Shown piece after piece: positions 1-10,604 of a DNA stretch of 64,000 nucleotides. How positions within the stretch are numbered: the first letter of the stretch is position 1; every line of letters starts with the position of its first letter. This stretch comes from Drosophila miranda (taxonomy: Eukaryota; Arthropoda; Insecta; Diptera; Drosophilidae). The DNA lies in contig NC_046674.1 in the NCBI RefSeq assembly GCF_003369915.1, forward strand, positions 9,114,001 through 9,178,000. The letters run 5' to 3'. The translations under genes and the position numbers were made by a program. The notes beneath the pieces are model-generated. The model had not been told where the DNA came from, did no database searches, and saw only the letters and a program-made list of their open reading frames with translations.

Positions 1-724
1 AGATTCGGAATTGCTTCCGCAAGCTCATGTCCCAGAGACAGCTTCATTGTCCGTCATTGTCCATGAAACGCTGGCCGCCACTCCACTCCACGCCACTCTA
101 CTCCACTGGAGACTTCTTGAGCTGCTGCAAAAGGCAGCGCGCGCCATAATTATTATAAATGAAGTCTAAATGATTTATGACAGCTAGCGGATCGCTCTTA
201 CAACGCTGCCCGATGCGGCGGAACTAACGCAGCGGCAGCAGCTCCTCTCCTCTCTATCACTGTGGGTCAGCCGGCAGTGGGTCGGAAGCAGAGGCTCACT
301 TTGACACCACAGACAATGCCACAGAAACTGAAGCGCTGCTTGAGCCAACGCTGGAGTGACGACGCTGATGAAAAGCCCCACCATGGAGGCTCATAAAAAA
401 AGATAATGGCTCTGAAGCGGAGATTTTGGACTGAAGCCAGAAACAATGATGAAGACAGAGGCAGCAGCAACAGCAACAGCAACAGCATTGTGGCGCTAAT
501 AATTCATACAAACATGGACACCGATACAGAGGCAGAGGCAGATACTGCGCTACAGATACTGAAAGCGAAACTGAGACAGATACATTTTTACCGATACAAA
601 GAATGCTTGCCGATGCCGATGCTGGTGCTGGTGCTGCCATGAATCGCGCTTAAGCCCGATATCGATTTAAATGATAATAATTGGCCTTTGGAGAGCCCAT
701 GGACTAGGTCTTAGAATTTTCGAC
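1..724. other. Upstream flank, no gene recognised
   Basis: No coding region can be supported here. A 78-codon ORF at 406-642 (+) is made largely of CAG/AAC and GATGCC-type simple repeats and has no splice or family support. The stretch next to the TATA box at 725 is the presumed promoter-proximal region of the first YLPP gene. Confidence 0.5.
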
Positions 725-732
725 TATAAATA
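725..732 (+). promoter_or_regulatory. TATA box of YLPP gene A
   Basis: TATAAATA lies 31 nt before a TCAATC initiator-like site (A at 756). The start codon is at 803, giving a 5' UTR of about 47 nt. Spacing fits a Drosophila TATA promoter, the type common for tightly regulated cuticle genes. Confidence 0.75.
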
Positions 733-802
733 AACAGCTACCCGTGGTATTGGTCAATCATTTGTGGTCTACGAGCTCAAGGTGTAACATACGATAACAG
801 TC

Positions 803-1407
803 ATGGTGAGTCTTCAAAATCCTTATACCCTATCCCGCGACACGATAACGGTCTTCAATTGGGGCATTTCATGCAGAAATTCTTCATTTTGGCCACCTTT
901 GGCATGCTGCTGTCTCTGGCTGCCGGGGATGTCTCGCATCTGCCGCTGGAACTCCTGGAGAAGCATCAGCAGGAGCATCAGGGCTATGGCTATGACTATC
1001 CCAAGCCGGTGGTGCCCTTTGTGGTAGTGACAACCACAACAGAACCACCCACACCACCGCCAACGTACCTGCCGCCAAAGCCAGTGCCCACGTATCTGCC
1101 GCCGCCGCCGCCAACAACAACCACAACCACGACTACAACAACGACACCGGCACCCACACCTGCCCCAACCTATCTGCCACCTCCACCACCGACCACAACG
1201 ACGACCACACCGCCACCCACGCCCGCCCCTACCTATCTGCCACCTCCCCCACCGAGAACGACCACCACAACAACGACCACAACGCCTGCCCCGACGCCAG
1301 CACCCACCTACCTGCCGCCCCCTCAGCCAGAGCCACAGCCGGAGCCGGAGCCAGAGGAGGAGCACGGATACCACTACGAGGCGCCCGCCAAGGCGTTTGT
1401 GTTCTAG
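803..1407 (+). CDS. YLPP gene A: secreted proline/threonine-rich cuticle-type protein
   Basis: Two coding exons: 803-805 (only the ATG) and 877-1407, joined across a 71-nt intron (ATG|GTGAGT ... TGCAG|AAA). The 177-aa product begins MKFFILATFGMLLSLAAG, a clear signal peptide, then DVSHL just after the predicted cleavage site. A GYGYDYP segment follows, then five TYLPP blocks separated by poly-Thr/Pro linkers, an acidic PEPEP stretch, and the C-terminal GYHYEAPAKAFVF. The YLPP and GYxY segments resemble the Pfam YLP and GYR motifs, whose biochemical role is unknown; structural matrix use and tyrosine modification are inference. It belongs with the CG15021/15022/15023 group of 64B, but I cannot say which of them is its one-to-one ortholog. 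First of three genes in the same direction. Confidence 0.88.
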
Positions 1408-1530
1408 GAACCACTCAACACACCACTGCACTGAACTGAACCCCGAACCCTGAAGTATCGCCCCGTCCTGGACTGTTGTTTTTTTTTGAATCGTTTAGGC
1501 CTAGGATTATATAATTTAGAGACAAAGTAT

Positions 1531-1536
1531 AATAAA
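1531..1536 (+). terminator. Poly(A) signal of YLPP gene A
   Basis: AATAAA lies 124 nt after the stop codon of gene A and is the first canonical signal downstream. It marks the likely 3' end near 1550-1560. Confidence 0.65.
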
Positions 1537-1559
1537 TGCTGTTTTGTTAACCCCATTAA

Positions 1560-2023
1560 TCCCCCCGTTGATCCACTTTGGATATCTCTTGCATTATGCG
1601 CCGGGATAAGGCCGAGTGGCTGTCGAGTCAATCACCGCCAATTGTCTCACGTTTCACGATTTATATTTCGACGACGCATCCGCTGCATATTCATGAGGCG
1701 CCTCTGACGGATGACCGGTGGCTGCCGGACGAAGCTTTTGTTGTGCGGCTAATTAAAGCCAAAATAGCATTAATGTTTGGGGGGGAAAGGAAACCACACG
1801 CCGATAATTGCCACCGGGCGAGTGGATCGGATCACAAGTTCATGAAAAGCAAGAAAAGTGTGAAGAAAACCGAACCGAAAATTATGCACCGCTGGCCTTT
1901 GTTTTGGGCATAAACTAATGCTGCTGATTGCTGCCCAAAGATCGAACCTCAAGATGGAGATTCGAGATCGAGTTGGAGTCGGAGTCGGAGTTGGAGTTGA
2001 GGAAGCTGCGACTGCGATCGGAG
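1560..2023. other. Spacer between YLPP genes A and B
   Basis: A short intergenic region with no supported ORF. Its end carries a GGAGTC/GGAGTT hexamer run (about 1972-1999) just before the TATA box of gene B. The run may be a promoter-proximal element or just simple sequence. Confidence 0.5.
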
Positions 2024-2030
2024 TATAAAA
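2024..2030 (+). promoter_or_regulatory. TATA box of YLPP gene B
   Basis: TATAAAA lies about 30 nt before an ACATTA-like start region near 2054. The start codon is at 2133. Placement matches genes A and C. Confidence 0.75.
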
Positions 2031-2132
2031 GAGGGGGCCATCAACGATAGTGACATTACTTGAAGCCGTCAGCAAACGGCAGCAACATCACCATCATCCA
2101 CCGTCGGAACCGCAGGAATATATCCCAACGGA

Positions 2133-3222
2133 ATGGTAAATAGATGGCCGCATCCTCGATCCCAAATGGAGTAGCTATAATCATTCCCGTCTCCTGCAGA
2201 AACCCATGCTGATCTTGTTGGCCCTGGCAGGCCTTGCTGCTGTCTGTGTCCGGGCGGATGTGTCCCATCTGTTCGGCGGCGGTGGCCACGGGCAGCATCA
2301 CGAGCACGATCATCACGATCATCACGATCATCATGACCATCACGACTATCACTATGATGCCCATGCCCACTCCTCGCACGCCAGTCACCAAGATGGCCAC
2401 CACGATCTGCACATAGATCTGCACTACCAGCCAGAGCCCCACCACCACCACCATCATGTGGAGCAGGAGCCCAAGTTCAACATTCCCAGCGGCTACAGCT
2501 ATGGTGGACCACCGCCGGCTCCGAAGAGCAGCTACCTGCCGCCAGCGGAGAAGCCCCGCCAGAAGTATCTGCCACCTAAGGCGTCGCTGCCGCCACCACC
2601 ACCGCCGCCAGCCCCCAAGACCAGCTACTTGCCCCCTTCCAAGCCGGAAGTGAAGTATCTGCCTCCTGCACCTGCACCCGCGCCTGCACCCAAGTACCTG
2701 CCTCCTGCACCTGCGCCTGTACCCAAGTACCTGCCTCCTGCACCCGCACCCAAGTACCTGCCTCCTGCACCTGCACCCGCACCCAAGTATCTGCCCCCTA
2801 AGGTCGCCCCCAGTCTGCCGCCACCACCTCCGCCACCAGCCGTTGCACCAAAGCCCAGCTACTTGCCTCCTGCCAAGCCGGAGAAGAGCTATCTGCCACC
2901 AGCACCGGCCAGCAACTACCTGCCCGCAGAGGAGCCCGTGGCCAGATATCTGCCTCCCAAGGTGGCTCCCAGTCTGCCGCCTCCACCACCGCCACCGGCA
3001 GTGGCGCCCAAGGCCAGCTACCTGCCACCCGCCCTCCGGCCAGAGTCGAGCTACCTTCCGCCCAATGCGGAGCATCACCACCAGCAGCACCAGCACCAGC
3101 CAGAGATCGACTTCCACATCCCCATACCATCGTACGCCCTGCCCCTGCAGTCGGAGAACCACGTCCACGTCCCCGAGCAGGGCTACCAGTACAAGCCACC
3201 ACTGCGTCGCTTCAGGCAATAG
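2133..3222 (+). CDS. YLPP gene B: histidine- and proline-rich secreted matrix protein
   Basis: Exon 1 is the ATG alone (2133-2135, donor GTAAAT) and exon 2 is 2200-3222 (acceptor CTCCTGCAG). The intron is 64 nt and the protein 341 aa. The signal peptide MKPMLILLALAGLAAVCVRA is followed by DVSHL and a His-rich block of roughly 50 residues with HHDHHDHH runs. A second His cluster follows, then about 13 YLPP units separated by PAPAPAP and LPPPPPPP spacers, and another His/Gln stretch. The C terminus is GYQYKPPLRRFRQ, a GYR-like motif. The order CG15021-CG15022-CG15023 in D. melanogaster makes a CG15022-type identity likely, but I cannot confirm it. A matrix role, possibly involving tyrosine cross-linking or metal binding by the His block, is inference. 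Confidence 0.88.
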
Positions 3223-3330
3223 GCCGCCACACCCATCGAACACACACCCCCCTCCGATACACCCAACCTCATAAATACTGCATCTATTTTTAAGCTTTGC
3301 AAATTTTTTTTTTTTATTTTTTTTCTCTCT

Positions 3331-3336
3331 ATTAAA
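3331..3336 (+). terminator. Poly(A) signal variant of YLPP gene B
   Basis: ATTAAA, the common one-base variant, lies 109 nt after the stop codon and just after a T-rich stretch (3307-3330). No canonical AATAAA occurs nearer. Confidence 0.5.
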
Positions 3337-3339
3337 ATC

Positions 3340-4694
3340 ATTTTAAAACAAAACCAAAACAGCAAACGAAATGAAATTTAAACTCCGACACTCCAGCCTG
3401 AGATATTTCACCAATCCATTGTTTGAGTGACTCTTTCGACAGCAGCCTCAAGGTCGAACCTATTAAAGACATTTAACGAGAGGTTCGATCCGTCCAAAAA
3501 GGGACACAGACACAGACACAGGCTCCACGGCTTGGAAATTGGATCTCGCCATGCGCGACCCCCAAAAGCGGATTGCGGCCAATCAACCGAAGTAGCTGAA
3601 GCCTTAGCTATGGGTCTTTTGGTCTGGCCTCATCATCACCTGCAGCTGTCTATAATTATTGTCTTTAGGAATGAAAAATGATGTTAAAAGATATATATAT
3701 AGATACACAGATATTGATTGTTCACTGGGGTCGGTGTCTGTTACAGAAACACTCGCTAATCGCCAATTGCAGCCGCCAGCTATCAAACGACAGCCTCTGA
3801 CCTCTTTCAATGCTGGTCCAGAGATGGGGCAAGCGTGAACTAGGCCAGATTGAACTCTAAAACGAATCAAATATACGCTATACTACTAATCGTTACTAGT
3901 TCTGCTGGTCTACTATACTACACCTTGAATATGTGGTTCTTAAAGACAAAAATAGTGAAATTGAAAGACGCTTAGATTTAAATGTATTTAATTGAAACAG
4001 AAAGCTTTTTAATAGAAATATCTCTCTATTGTATAAAAAAGTTGTGTGTCATTGTCGACTCGTTACATATCGGCGAGAGCGTGTGAACCGAGTGAGCCGG
4101 GGGTTGGCGAGCGAGCGAAGCGAGTATTCAGGGGTGCAGGAAATATATTTGCACTCTCGTTGCAAATCTATGAAAATATTCAATTCCCAAGGCTTTTTTC
4201 TCTTGGTGTACCTCAACAAAACAGGAAGTTAATGTTACATGACAATCATGGGGTTATTCTACAGCAAAGAAGTCTTTACCCTCCTCCAACAATTTTAGTG
4301 ACTCCTAAATATCTTGGTATTTTTTTGCGGGGCTCTGGCACAAAAAAGTATCTCAAATAGTTGGCTATAGTTGGCTATCATAAAACCCAACAAGTTTAAT
4401 GACTCTTGGCCATACAGAGAGATCTCTGAAACAAAAGCCAACGCAACGCGGACGACTGCGAATTAAGAGATTCGATTCAATAAGCCATTGAAATACGAAT
4501 AGCGAACATTCCGAATAGCGAATACCGGCTGCTGCCAAAGTGTCTTGATGCTAAACGCCGCTTGGCTGACAGGCCGCGCCATCATCTGGATAGTAGTCTG
4601 ATGCCATATCGTCTCTGTTCGACTACGCAGCGTCGGCGTAGACAGCTTTATGGCTGCCATCTCTCGCGCTGTTCTCGCGCCAGAGCTCTAACTG
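3340..4694. other. Spacer between YLPP genes B and C
   Basis: No convincing gene. A GC-rich patch at about 4070-4140 stands out from its AT-rich surroundings and contains a GCGAGCGAGCGAAGCGAG core. It sits inside a 104-codon ORF (4046-4360) with no recognisable domain, and a decayed mobile-element fragment is possible. The rest looks like ordinary intergenic DNA. Confidence 0.4.
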
Positions 4695-4702
4695 TATAAA
4701 TA
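4695..4702 (+). promoter_or_regulatory. TATA box of YLPP gene C
   Basis: TATAAATA lies about 33 nt before a TCATTT initiator match (A at 4729). The start codon is at 4800. Confidence 0.75.
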
Positions 4703-4799
4703 AAGAAGCACTTGCCGGAAACTGTATCATTTCGGGAGTAGCAGTCGTCGCAGCGAGAACGTATCATCCACTGAAGAAGAAGAACGCTTGGATAGCAAA

Positions 4800-5593
4800 A
4801 TGGTTTGTCCAACCCATCTGAAAGATGCCCAAAGAGTGTCCTATAACAGCTACATCTATCTCTTGCCATTCAGAAACTCCTGGTCCTTGCTGTATGCGGT
4901 CTCGCGCTGGTGTCCGGCGATGTCTCGCATCTGTTCGATCATCATGATCACGATGATCATCCCGGCTACAACTACGATCCACCGAGTGTTCCCTTCGAAC
5001 TGCCAACCCCTGGGCCTGAATATCTGCCACCGGAACCCGTGACAGCTCGTGTAATTGCTCCAGTTCCGTCTTACTTGCCACCGGTGAAGCCTGTGACCAA
5101 GCCGACTCCGGTTTACTTGCCGCCCCAGCCGTCAGTCAAGCCCGAGATTCCGGTCGTCAGGACACCCAAGCCCTCGCACCTGCCACCCCCACTGCCAACT
5201 GTGAAGGTCGTGACACCCAAGCCCTCTTACCTGCCACCCCCACCGCCAGTGGTGACGCCTAAGCCCTCTTACCTGCCACCCCCGCCGCCAGTTGTGAAGG
5301 TTGTGCCTCCTCCTAAGCCGGCATATCTGCCACCTGCTGCTCCCATCGTCAAGGTTGTGCCACCTAAGCCTGCTTACCTGCCACCGCCCGTGGCACCCGT
5401 CGCACCCGTGGTGGAGCAGCCCCAGCCGGAGTATCTGCCGCCCTCGAAGCCGACGTTCAAGATTCCGATCCCCTCCTATGCCGCGCCGCTGGAGGAGCCC
5501 GTGAACAGCTACCTGCCGCCCCAGGAGATCGTGGAGCCGCACAGCGAGGATGGCTATCACTACGATGCCCCCGCCCAGCCATTCCTCTTCTGA
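4800..5593 (+). CDS. YLPP gene C: secreted proline/valine-rich cuticle-type protein
   Basis: Exon 1 is the ATG (4800-4802) and exon 2 is 4874-5593, with a 71-nt intron (donor GTTTGT, acceptor CATTCAG). The 240-aa product has the signal peptide MKLLVLAVCGLALVSG, then DVSHL, a short HHDHDDH stretch and GYNYDPPSVPFEL. Nine YLPP units plus one HLPP follow in a KVVTPKPSYLPPPPP-like repeat, and the C terminus is GYHYDAPAQPFLF. The N- and C-terminal signatures are shared with genes A, B and the CG15021-like gene, so they arose by duplication. Donor GTTTGT is weaker than in A, but the resulting M-K-hydrophobic start matches the relatives. Function is inferred from the family only. Confidence 0.87.
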
Positions 5594-5683
5594 GAGGCAA
5601 GACCCTTCCATCCTTAGCCATTTTATTGTTGTCTGCCAATGTCACGTGTATATACTATAGTTATTTATTAAGTTTTGAGAACG

Positions 5684-5689
5684 AATAAA
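5684..5689 (+). terminator. Poly(A) signal of YLPP gene C
   Basis: AATAAA lies 90 nt after the stop codon of gene C and is the first canonical signal. Confidence 0.65.
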
Positions 5690-5699
5690 CCCCAACAAG

Positions 5700-8600
5700 A
5701 TGAAAACCCACATCCTGCTCTTGAACTTGAACTCGAGTTTGGGGGGGAAATCCTATCAGAAGTGCGACCCAGACCGCGACCACTACCACGACCACCACCA
5801 CGACCACGAACTCTCGGCTCAAGTGCCAAGAGAGACAGCATAATTACACTTGAGGCGTCTAAAAATATACGCAAATGTGGCAGAACAGTTTCATTCACGG
5901 CAGACCGATCCAGTGGCGGCTATTTCGAGACGTCCGATTATGCGACTGAGTAATGCTCTGAGGCCAATTCCGGCTTGATTTATGGGCAAACAGCGGGCGA
6001 GAGTGAGTAATTGACGCTGGCACCCGAAACGGCCATAAGCTCTAATTTTATGGCCCGAATTGTGGCTGAGCTTCAATAAACGACATCTTATAATTTATGG
6101 CAATACTCCGTACCTTGATTGCGCCCCGCAGACAATCGCTGGCATTGTTCGAAGGTGTGAAGATACGCCCTCGGCCCCCGTACTACTCTCAGAACCCTCC
6201 CACGCTGATGGGGATAGAAAGTGAAACTAATGCGATCAGGAAGCTCGGAAGAACACTCTGGGAGTCGGAATGTGTGTGCGTGTGTGTGTTGACAAAATGA
6301 ATTGCCTTTATGCAAATCGAATCGATGGCATGATCTAATAGCTGGGGATGGCTGGAGGATGGGAACCCGTTTCCACTTCTGCAAATTAATTAGATTATTA
6401 CGCTTATCTCTGTTTAAGTGCCTCAAAAATGATTTACTTAAGAGCTCCGTACGTATACGCGTATACGGTTGTTGCTCTTAGTAGCGCCGTTTAAATAAAC
6501 ATGCCCCATAAATAATCGCGCTCATCGTTGATTTTAGAAAGCCAAGCTGATGACCCGAGGCAGGTTCACTCGTCTAGCCTGTTTAAGATCTGCCACTAAT
6601 GAAACAAACTATTTGTTTCCTCGTTTTCGTTTTTGGTATGATAATTTCATTGATGCGTTTGTGTTCGTTTAGTATTCTAGAAAGAGAAGATAAGCGCTAA
6701 GCAGCTGATAATATATGCATTCACTAGTGATGGATACTTCCTGAAGAAAGCATAAATAATAATTTAATCTATGCAACTATTTTTTAATAATGTTTTATTT
6801 TATTTTTTATTTTTCTAATACTTTTTTAATTAAATTGAACCTTTTTCATCACTTTTAATTCGTAAAAAAATTCAACCTTTTAGTACTATTAACAAATTAG
6901 TTAATTAGACAGGTTAACTTAATAAAATACAATTCATAAATAATTTTATTCTTAATTTATTATGCAATATGTATTTGATTAGAAAATTTGATCACAGATA
7001 AAATTATGCTGTGTGCTCTTACTGTTAGAGCCACATATTTATAAATAATAAAATGATTTTATTCATACATTTATTATTAATAAGATTTTGATCATTTTCT
7101 TTCAATGATTTTAACTTTTTTTGGAATTATTAAAAAATTACTTATTACTCAGGGGAAATACTATCAGATTTATCTTAATATTATTTTTTAGTTAGCTATA
7201 TTTTTTCATTTGGGTACTTAAATATTTAATTATTTTTAATATATTATTAATTGCAGAGAAATATTTAAACATATATGTATGTCAGAAAATCTTCTCGTGC
7301 AGTCGTCTTGTATTTTCATTATTTTGCAACAGTGTAGAGAACGACAAGTGTAACGATCGTCTCTCGAACTGTGACCATCTGTCAGACGGACCAGGGTTGC
7401 CACCTTTCCACCTGGCACCACACTGTTTATATACTCGGTTGGGTGCACTCAATTCGCTCTCACGCCACAACATGGACTTAAAAAATACACCAAAACTTCT
7501 TCTGTTTCATTCTCGTTCCGCTTTATTTGATAGACGACACAAATTTTTAATTTCTTATTCAAACTGTCGAAAATTGTATTATTGATTAAATATTGTTATG
7601 GCTTTTGGCTTACATATTTAATATTAATATGATTTATGTGTACACTTTTGTAACAACTATGAGAAATAATCATTCAATACTTGCATTCTGTTATCTATAA
7701 CTTTATCTTTCAAGTTTTTATTTATTTTCACGTAGCCACTTCCTTGGATTGTTTCAGTTGGTCAGCTCTCGTCGTTTAGTTCCAGAATTAATGGCCAACT
7801 TTTGGGAGAATATAATAGTTAAAAATATCTGCCCAAAAGTATGGCTTGAAAAGTATCAGTATAACAGTTTCGGTCATGCCCCAATTTTTGTTAGCCAAAT
7901 TAGCTTTAGGCACATCTAAATTTTATTAAAATAATTATAAATGACAGTCAACTATAATGCTCAGAAGTAGTAGATGGCCAAAAATAATGGTCAATAATTT
8001 ATTCCGCCACAGATTTATCGAAGCCAGAGATATCATTTTTCATAATCCATTGCCTTGACAATGCCACGGGGAAAGAGAAGTGGCGGGGGAAGTGGCAACA
8101 CAGACTGATGTAACAACTTGTGTAATTAATAACAAAGTGGCAAGGCCGCCAATTATAATTGCCACTTGACTGATAGAGGAGTCCAGTCGCAGACGAGACG
8201 GAAGCGTCATCGCCAACGCCGCTGCTGTCATCGATATTCGATGGCACACAAAGGAGTGGACGACAGCGGCGAGCGAGAGACCCAGTTTGTCATAGTTCAT
8301 AGAGAAAAAAAAAATAGAGTCGAGTCTGTTAATGCCCCTGAATTGAAGCCGCGGCAGCAAGGCAATCAAATTGACAATCAATCCATCAATCAAATGCGTA
8401 TTGTCTCTTTGGCCACCCGTGCGGATTGAACCTCTTAAAAATGGAGTGTTTACACTTCAGATTCCTGTCCAGTCGATCTTTTGTGGGTTTTATTTTTGGA
8501 GACAATTTAGCAGGTTTAGCAGAAGCTTAAACCGGTTCTATTTAATGTATTTTGAAAGTATTTTCAGTAGATTTATGTATTTCTATTTATTTCTGTTAAT

Positions 8601-9640
8601 TTTTATTTTTGTTTTTGGCTAGAGTTTCGGTTTACGAGCCGTCAAGACTCATGCAAGAACCTGCATAAATAATTATTTCTAATTAGCCCGAAGAAGACGC
8701 CACACACCACTTAAGTTCCACAAATCTGCCACGCAACACAGACACAAAAAAAAGAAAAATATTATTTCCCATCACATCCAACGAATGGAAGGGTAATAAG
8801 GCGACCTCAGTGCGCAGAAAGGTACCAGCTTCCGTATGCAAATGTCCATCATATCATCTCTGAAATACCATCGCATTCCCATGATTAATGATGGATGGTC
8901 CCAGGCGGTGGGTGATGGGTGATGGGTGCTCGTGCTCGTGCCCCATCAAATTGAGAACGAAACTTTGTACAATCTTTCGACACACTTAATCGTGCGTTGA
9001 TGAGCTGTGAATATTATAATTAAATTCCATCCCCTGCCCCCGCCACCGCCACCGTCCCCCTTCCCCCTTTTGATTGGCCTTGCGGGGCTCTGGTGAATGA
9101 AATATAGCAAGATTTTGTTTATCATTTTTACAAATAATTTACGTTTATTTACTCGTACGTAATTTACTTGGAAATTCAACAATAACTGAATACTTGGGTT
9201 TTCTCGATCTTTGTCTTTAGAACATCATTTGTCTCTTTGTACTTTGCTTTTTATTATGCTTTAGCTTTACGCTTTATGCTTTAGCTTTGTGCTTTTTGAT
9301 CTTGGCTGCCGCTGCTGCTGCTGATTGGTCGGTGTTCTTTGACGTTTCGTTTTCATTTTCATTTTCGTTCTAGGATTAGGATTGGTTAGATAGTTCGATA
9401 TGGTTCGATAGTTGGATAGATTTGTAGAGGGGTTTTCAGTGCGTGGTAATGTGGCGTGAGCGTGGTATTTTTTTGGATATATGTTAATGCTTAATTCGAG
9501 CAGTGGATTGGAGTTTGGATTGGAGTTTGGTGCAGATAGATAGTCGTTTCGGGCAGGAGTGAGGTGTGGGGTGCGGGTGCGGGCAGAAGAAAAAAAACAG
9601 CAAAATATAGAGGGGAACATTATTAGGATATTATCGAACA
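5700..9640. other. Intergenic region with an AT-rich island
   Basis: No gene can be supported between gene C and the minus-strand gene near 9.7 kb. The stretch 6720-7260 is strikingly AT-rich, with long runs of TTTATT, TTAATTA and similar words. 7720-8700 is ordinary mixed sequence with only short random ORFs. Regulatory elements for the flanking YLPP genes could lie here, but I see no diagnostic site. Confidence 0.5.
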
Positions 9641-9685
9641 TGTATTAAAAATATAGTAGATATATGAATATATCGCTGCTCCATC

Positions 9686-10475
9686 TTAGTAGCGGCGCAG
9701 GCGGTAGAAGCGTCTTACATAGACTGGACGACGGTACTGGTAGCCGCTCCTGCTGTTGAACGAGTGTCCCGCCAGCTGCTGCTGCTGCTGTGGCACCACC
9801 TGCTGCTGGACCAGAGGGGGCAGGTACTGGGCACGCTGGGCAATGGGCTGCTGCTGGAAGAAGGTCTGCTGGGCCACGGCCACGGGACGGGCAATGGGAC
9901 GGGCGATCGGAGCGGCAATCACTGGCCTGGGGGCAGCGGCAGCAGCGAACACTGGCCGCGGGGCAGGGGCAGGGGCGGCGGCAGCGGGTAGAGGCTCCTC
10001 GATGTCAATGTATTCCGGTTCGGGGGTGGCAATGTCCTGGGGATTGGGTCCCTGTGTGGCCGAGTCCGGCAGTTGGGCACCAGCAACAACGCCCACAAGG
10101 GCCAAGGCCAACAGCACGAAGAATTTCTGGTGGTGGAAGAGGGGAAGAGAGGGGAAATCACTTGTGAGTTGTCGGGCATTCTATTTATGGCAGCACGGGG
10201 TGTGTGAAACAAAACAAGTCCCGCGAGACACTCCAGCCCCGGACTTGAGCGGCACTTGAGTTGAGGTTGGGCAGGCGATATTTTTGGGTTATAAAAAAAA
10301 AGTAAATAAAAAAAATAAAACGCTCTTGTTTTCCATTTCACACATCATCGGTTTCACTTTTCGATTCTTTGGGGTTTCATTCTATATCCTTCTTAGAACT
10401 AAAGCACTTGAAAGGATTTATTATCCTTTCCGTTATTTTTTTGTTTTTTTTTTTTGGATGAGGATCACATACCAT
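9686..10475 (-). CDS. YLPP gene D: small alanine/proline/glutamine-rich secreted protein
   Basis: Minus strand. The first coding exon is the ATG at 10475-10473 (donor GTATGT), then a 346-nt intron, then 10126-9686. The product is 147 aa. The signal peptide MKFFVLLALALVGVVAGA nearly matches the start of gene A. The body is Ala/Pro-rich (AAAAAPRPVIAAPIARP) with one QYLPPL unit and a Gln-rich stretch. The C terminus GYQYRRPVYVRRFYRLRRY is a GYR-type, strongly basic tail. It lacks DVSHL, so it is a divergent relative. Exon 2 is secure from the acceptor and reading frame. The exon 1 position is the only good ATG|GT site between the TATA box and exon 2, but remains a prediction. It may correspond to one of the small CG1134x genes of 64B; I do not assign a name. 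Confidence 0.8.
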
Positions 10476-10597
10476 TTTTATTTGGATTTTGGTTTATTTT
10501 GTTTTTACGAAATTTTCTCGAGCTGATGAGCGGACGAGCAATTTACACTTAAGAAGTTCAAAGCACAAATGATGATGAGCTGGTCAGTTGGTAGGAA

Positions 10598-10604
10598 ATT
10601 TATA
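10598..10604 (-). promoter_or_regulatory. TATA box of YLPP gene D
   Basis: TATAAAT on the minus strand, about 125 nt upstream of the predicted ATG. The start site would fall near 10570, where TCATCATCATTT gives initiator-like options. Confidence 0.55.

Noticed and set aside
406-642. 78-codon plus-strand ORF starting MALKRRFW
   Set aside because: Mostly microsatellite-derived (AAC/AGC, GATGCC), with no homology and no promoter of its own.
823-1431. 202-codon minus-strand ORF opposite YLPP gene A
   Set aside because: A Trp/Arg/Cys-rich translation typical of antisense to Thr/Pro codons; no independent support.
2056-3243. 395-codon minus-strand ORF opposite YLPP gene B
   Set aside because: It is the complement of proline codons (CCN/GGN), which leaves the antisense frame open. 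The sense strand has a TATA box, intron, signal peptide and family motifs.
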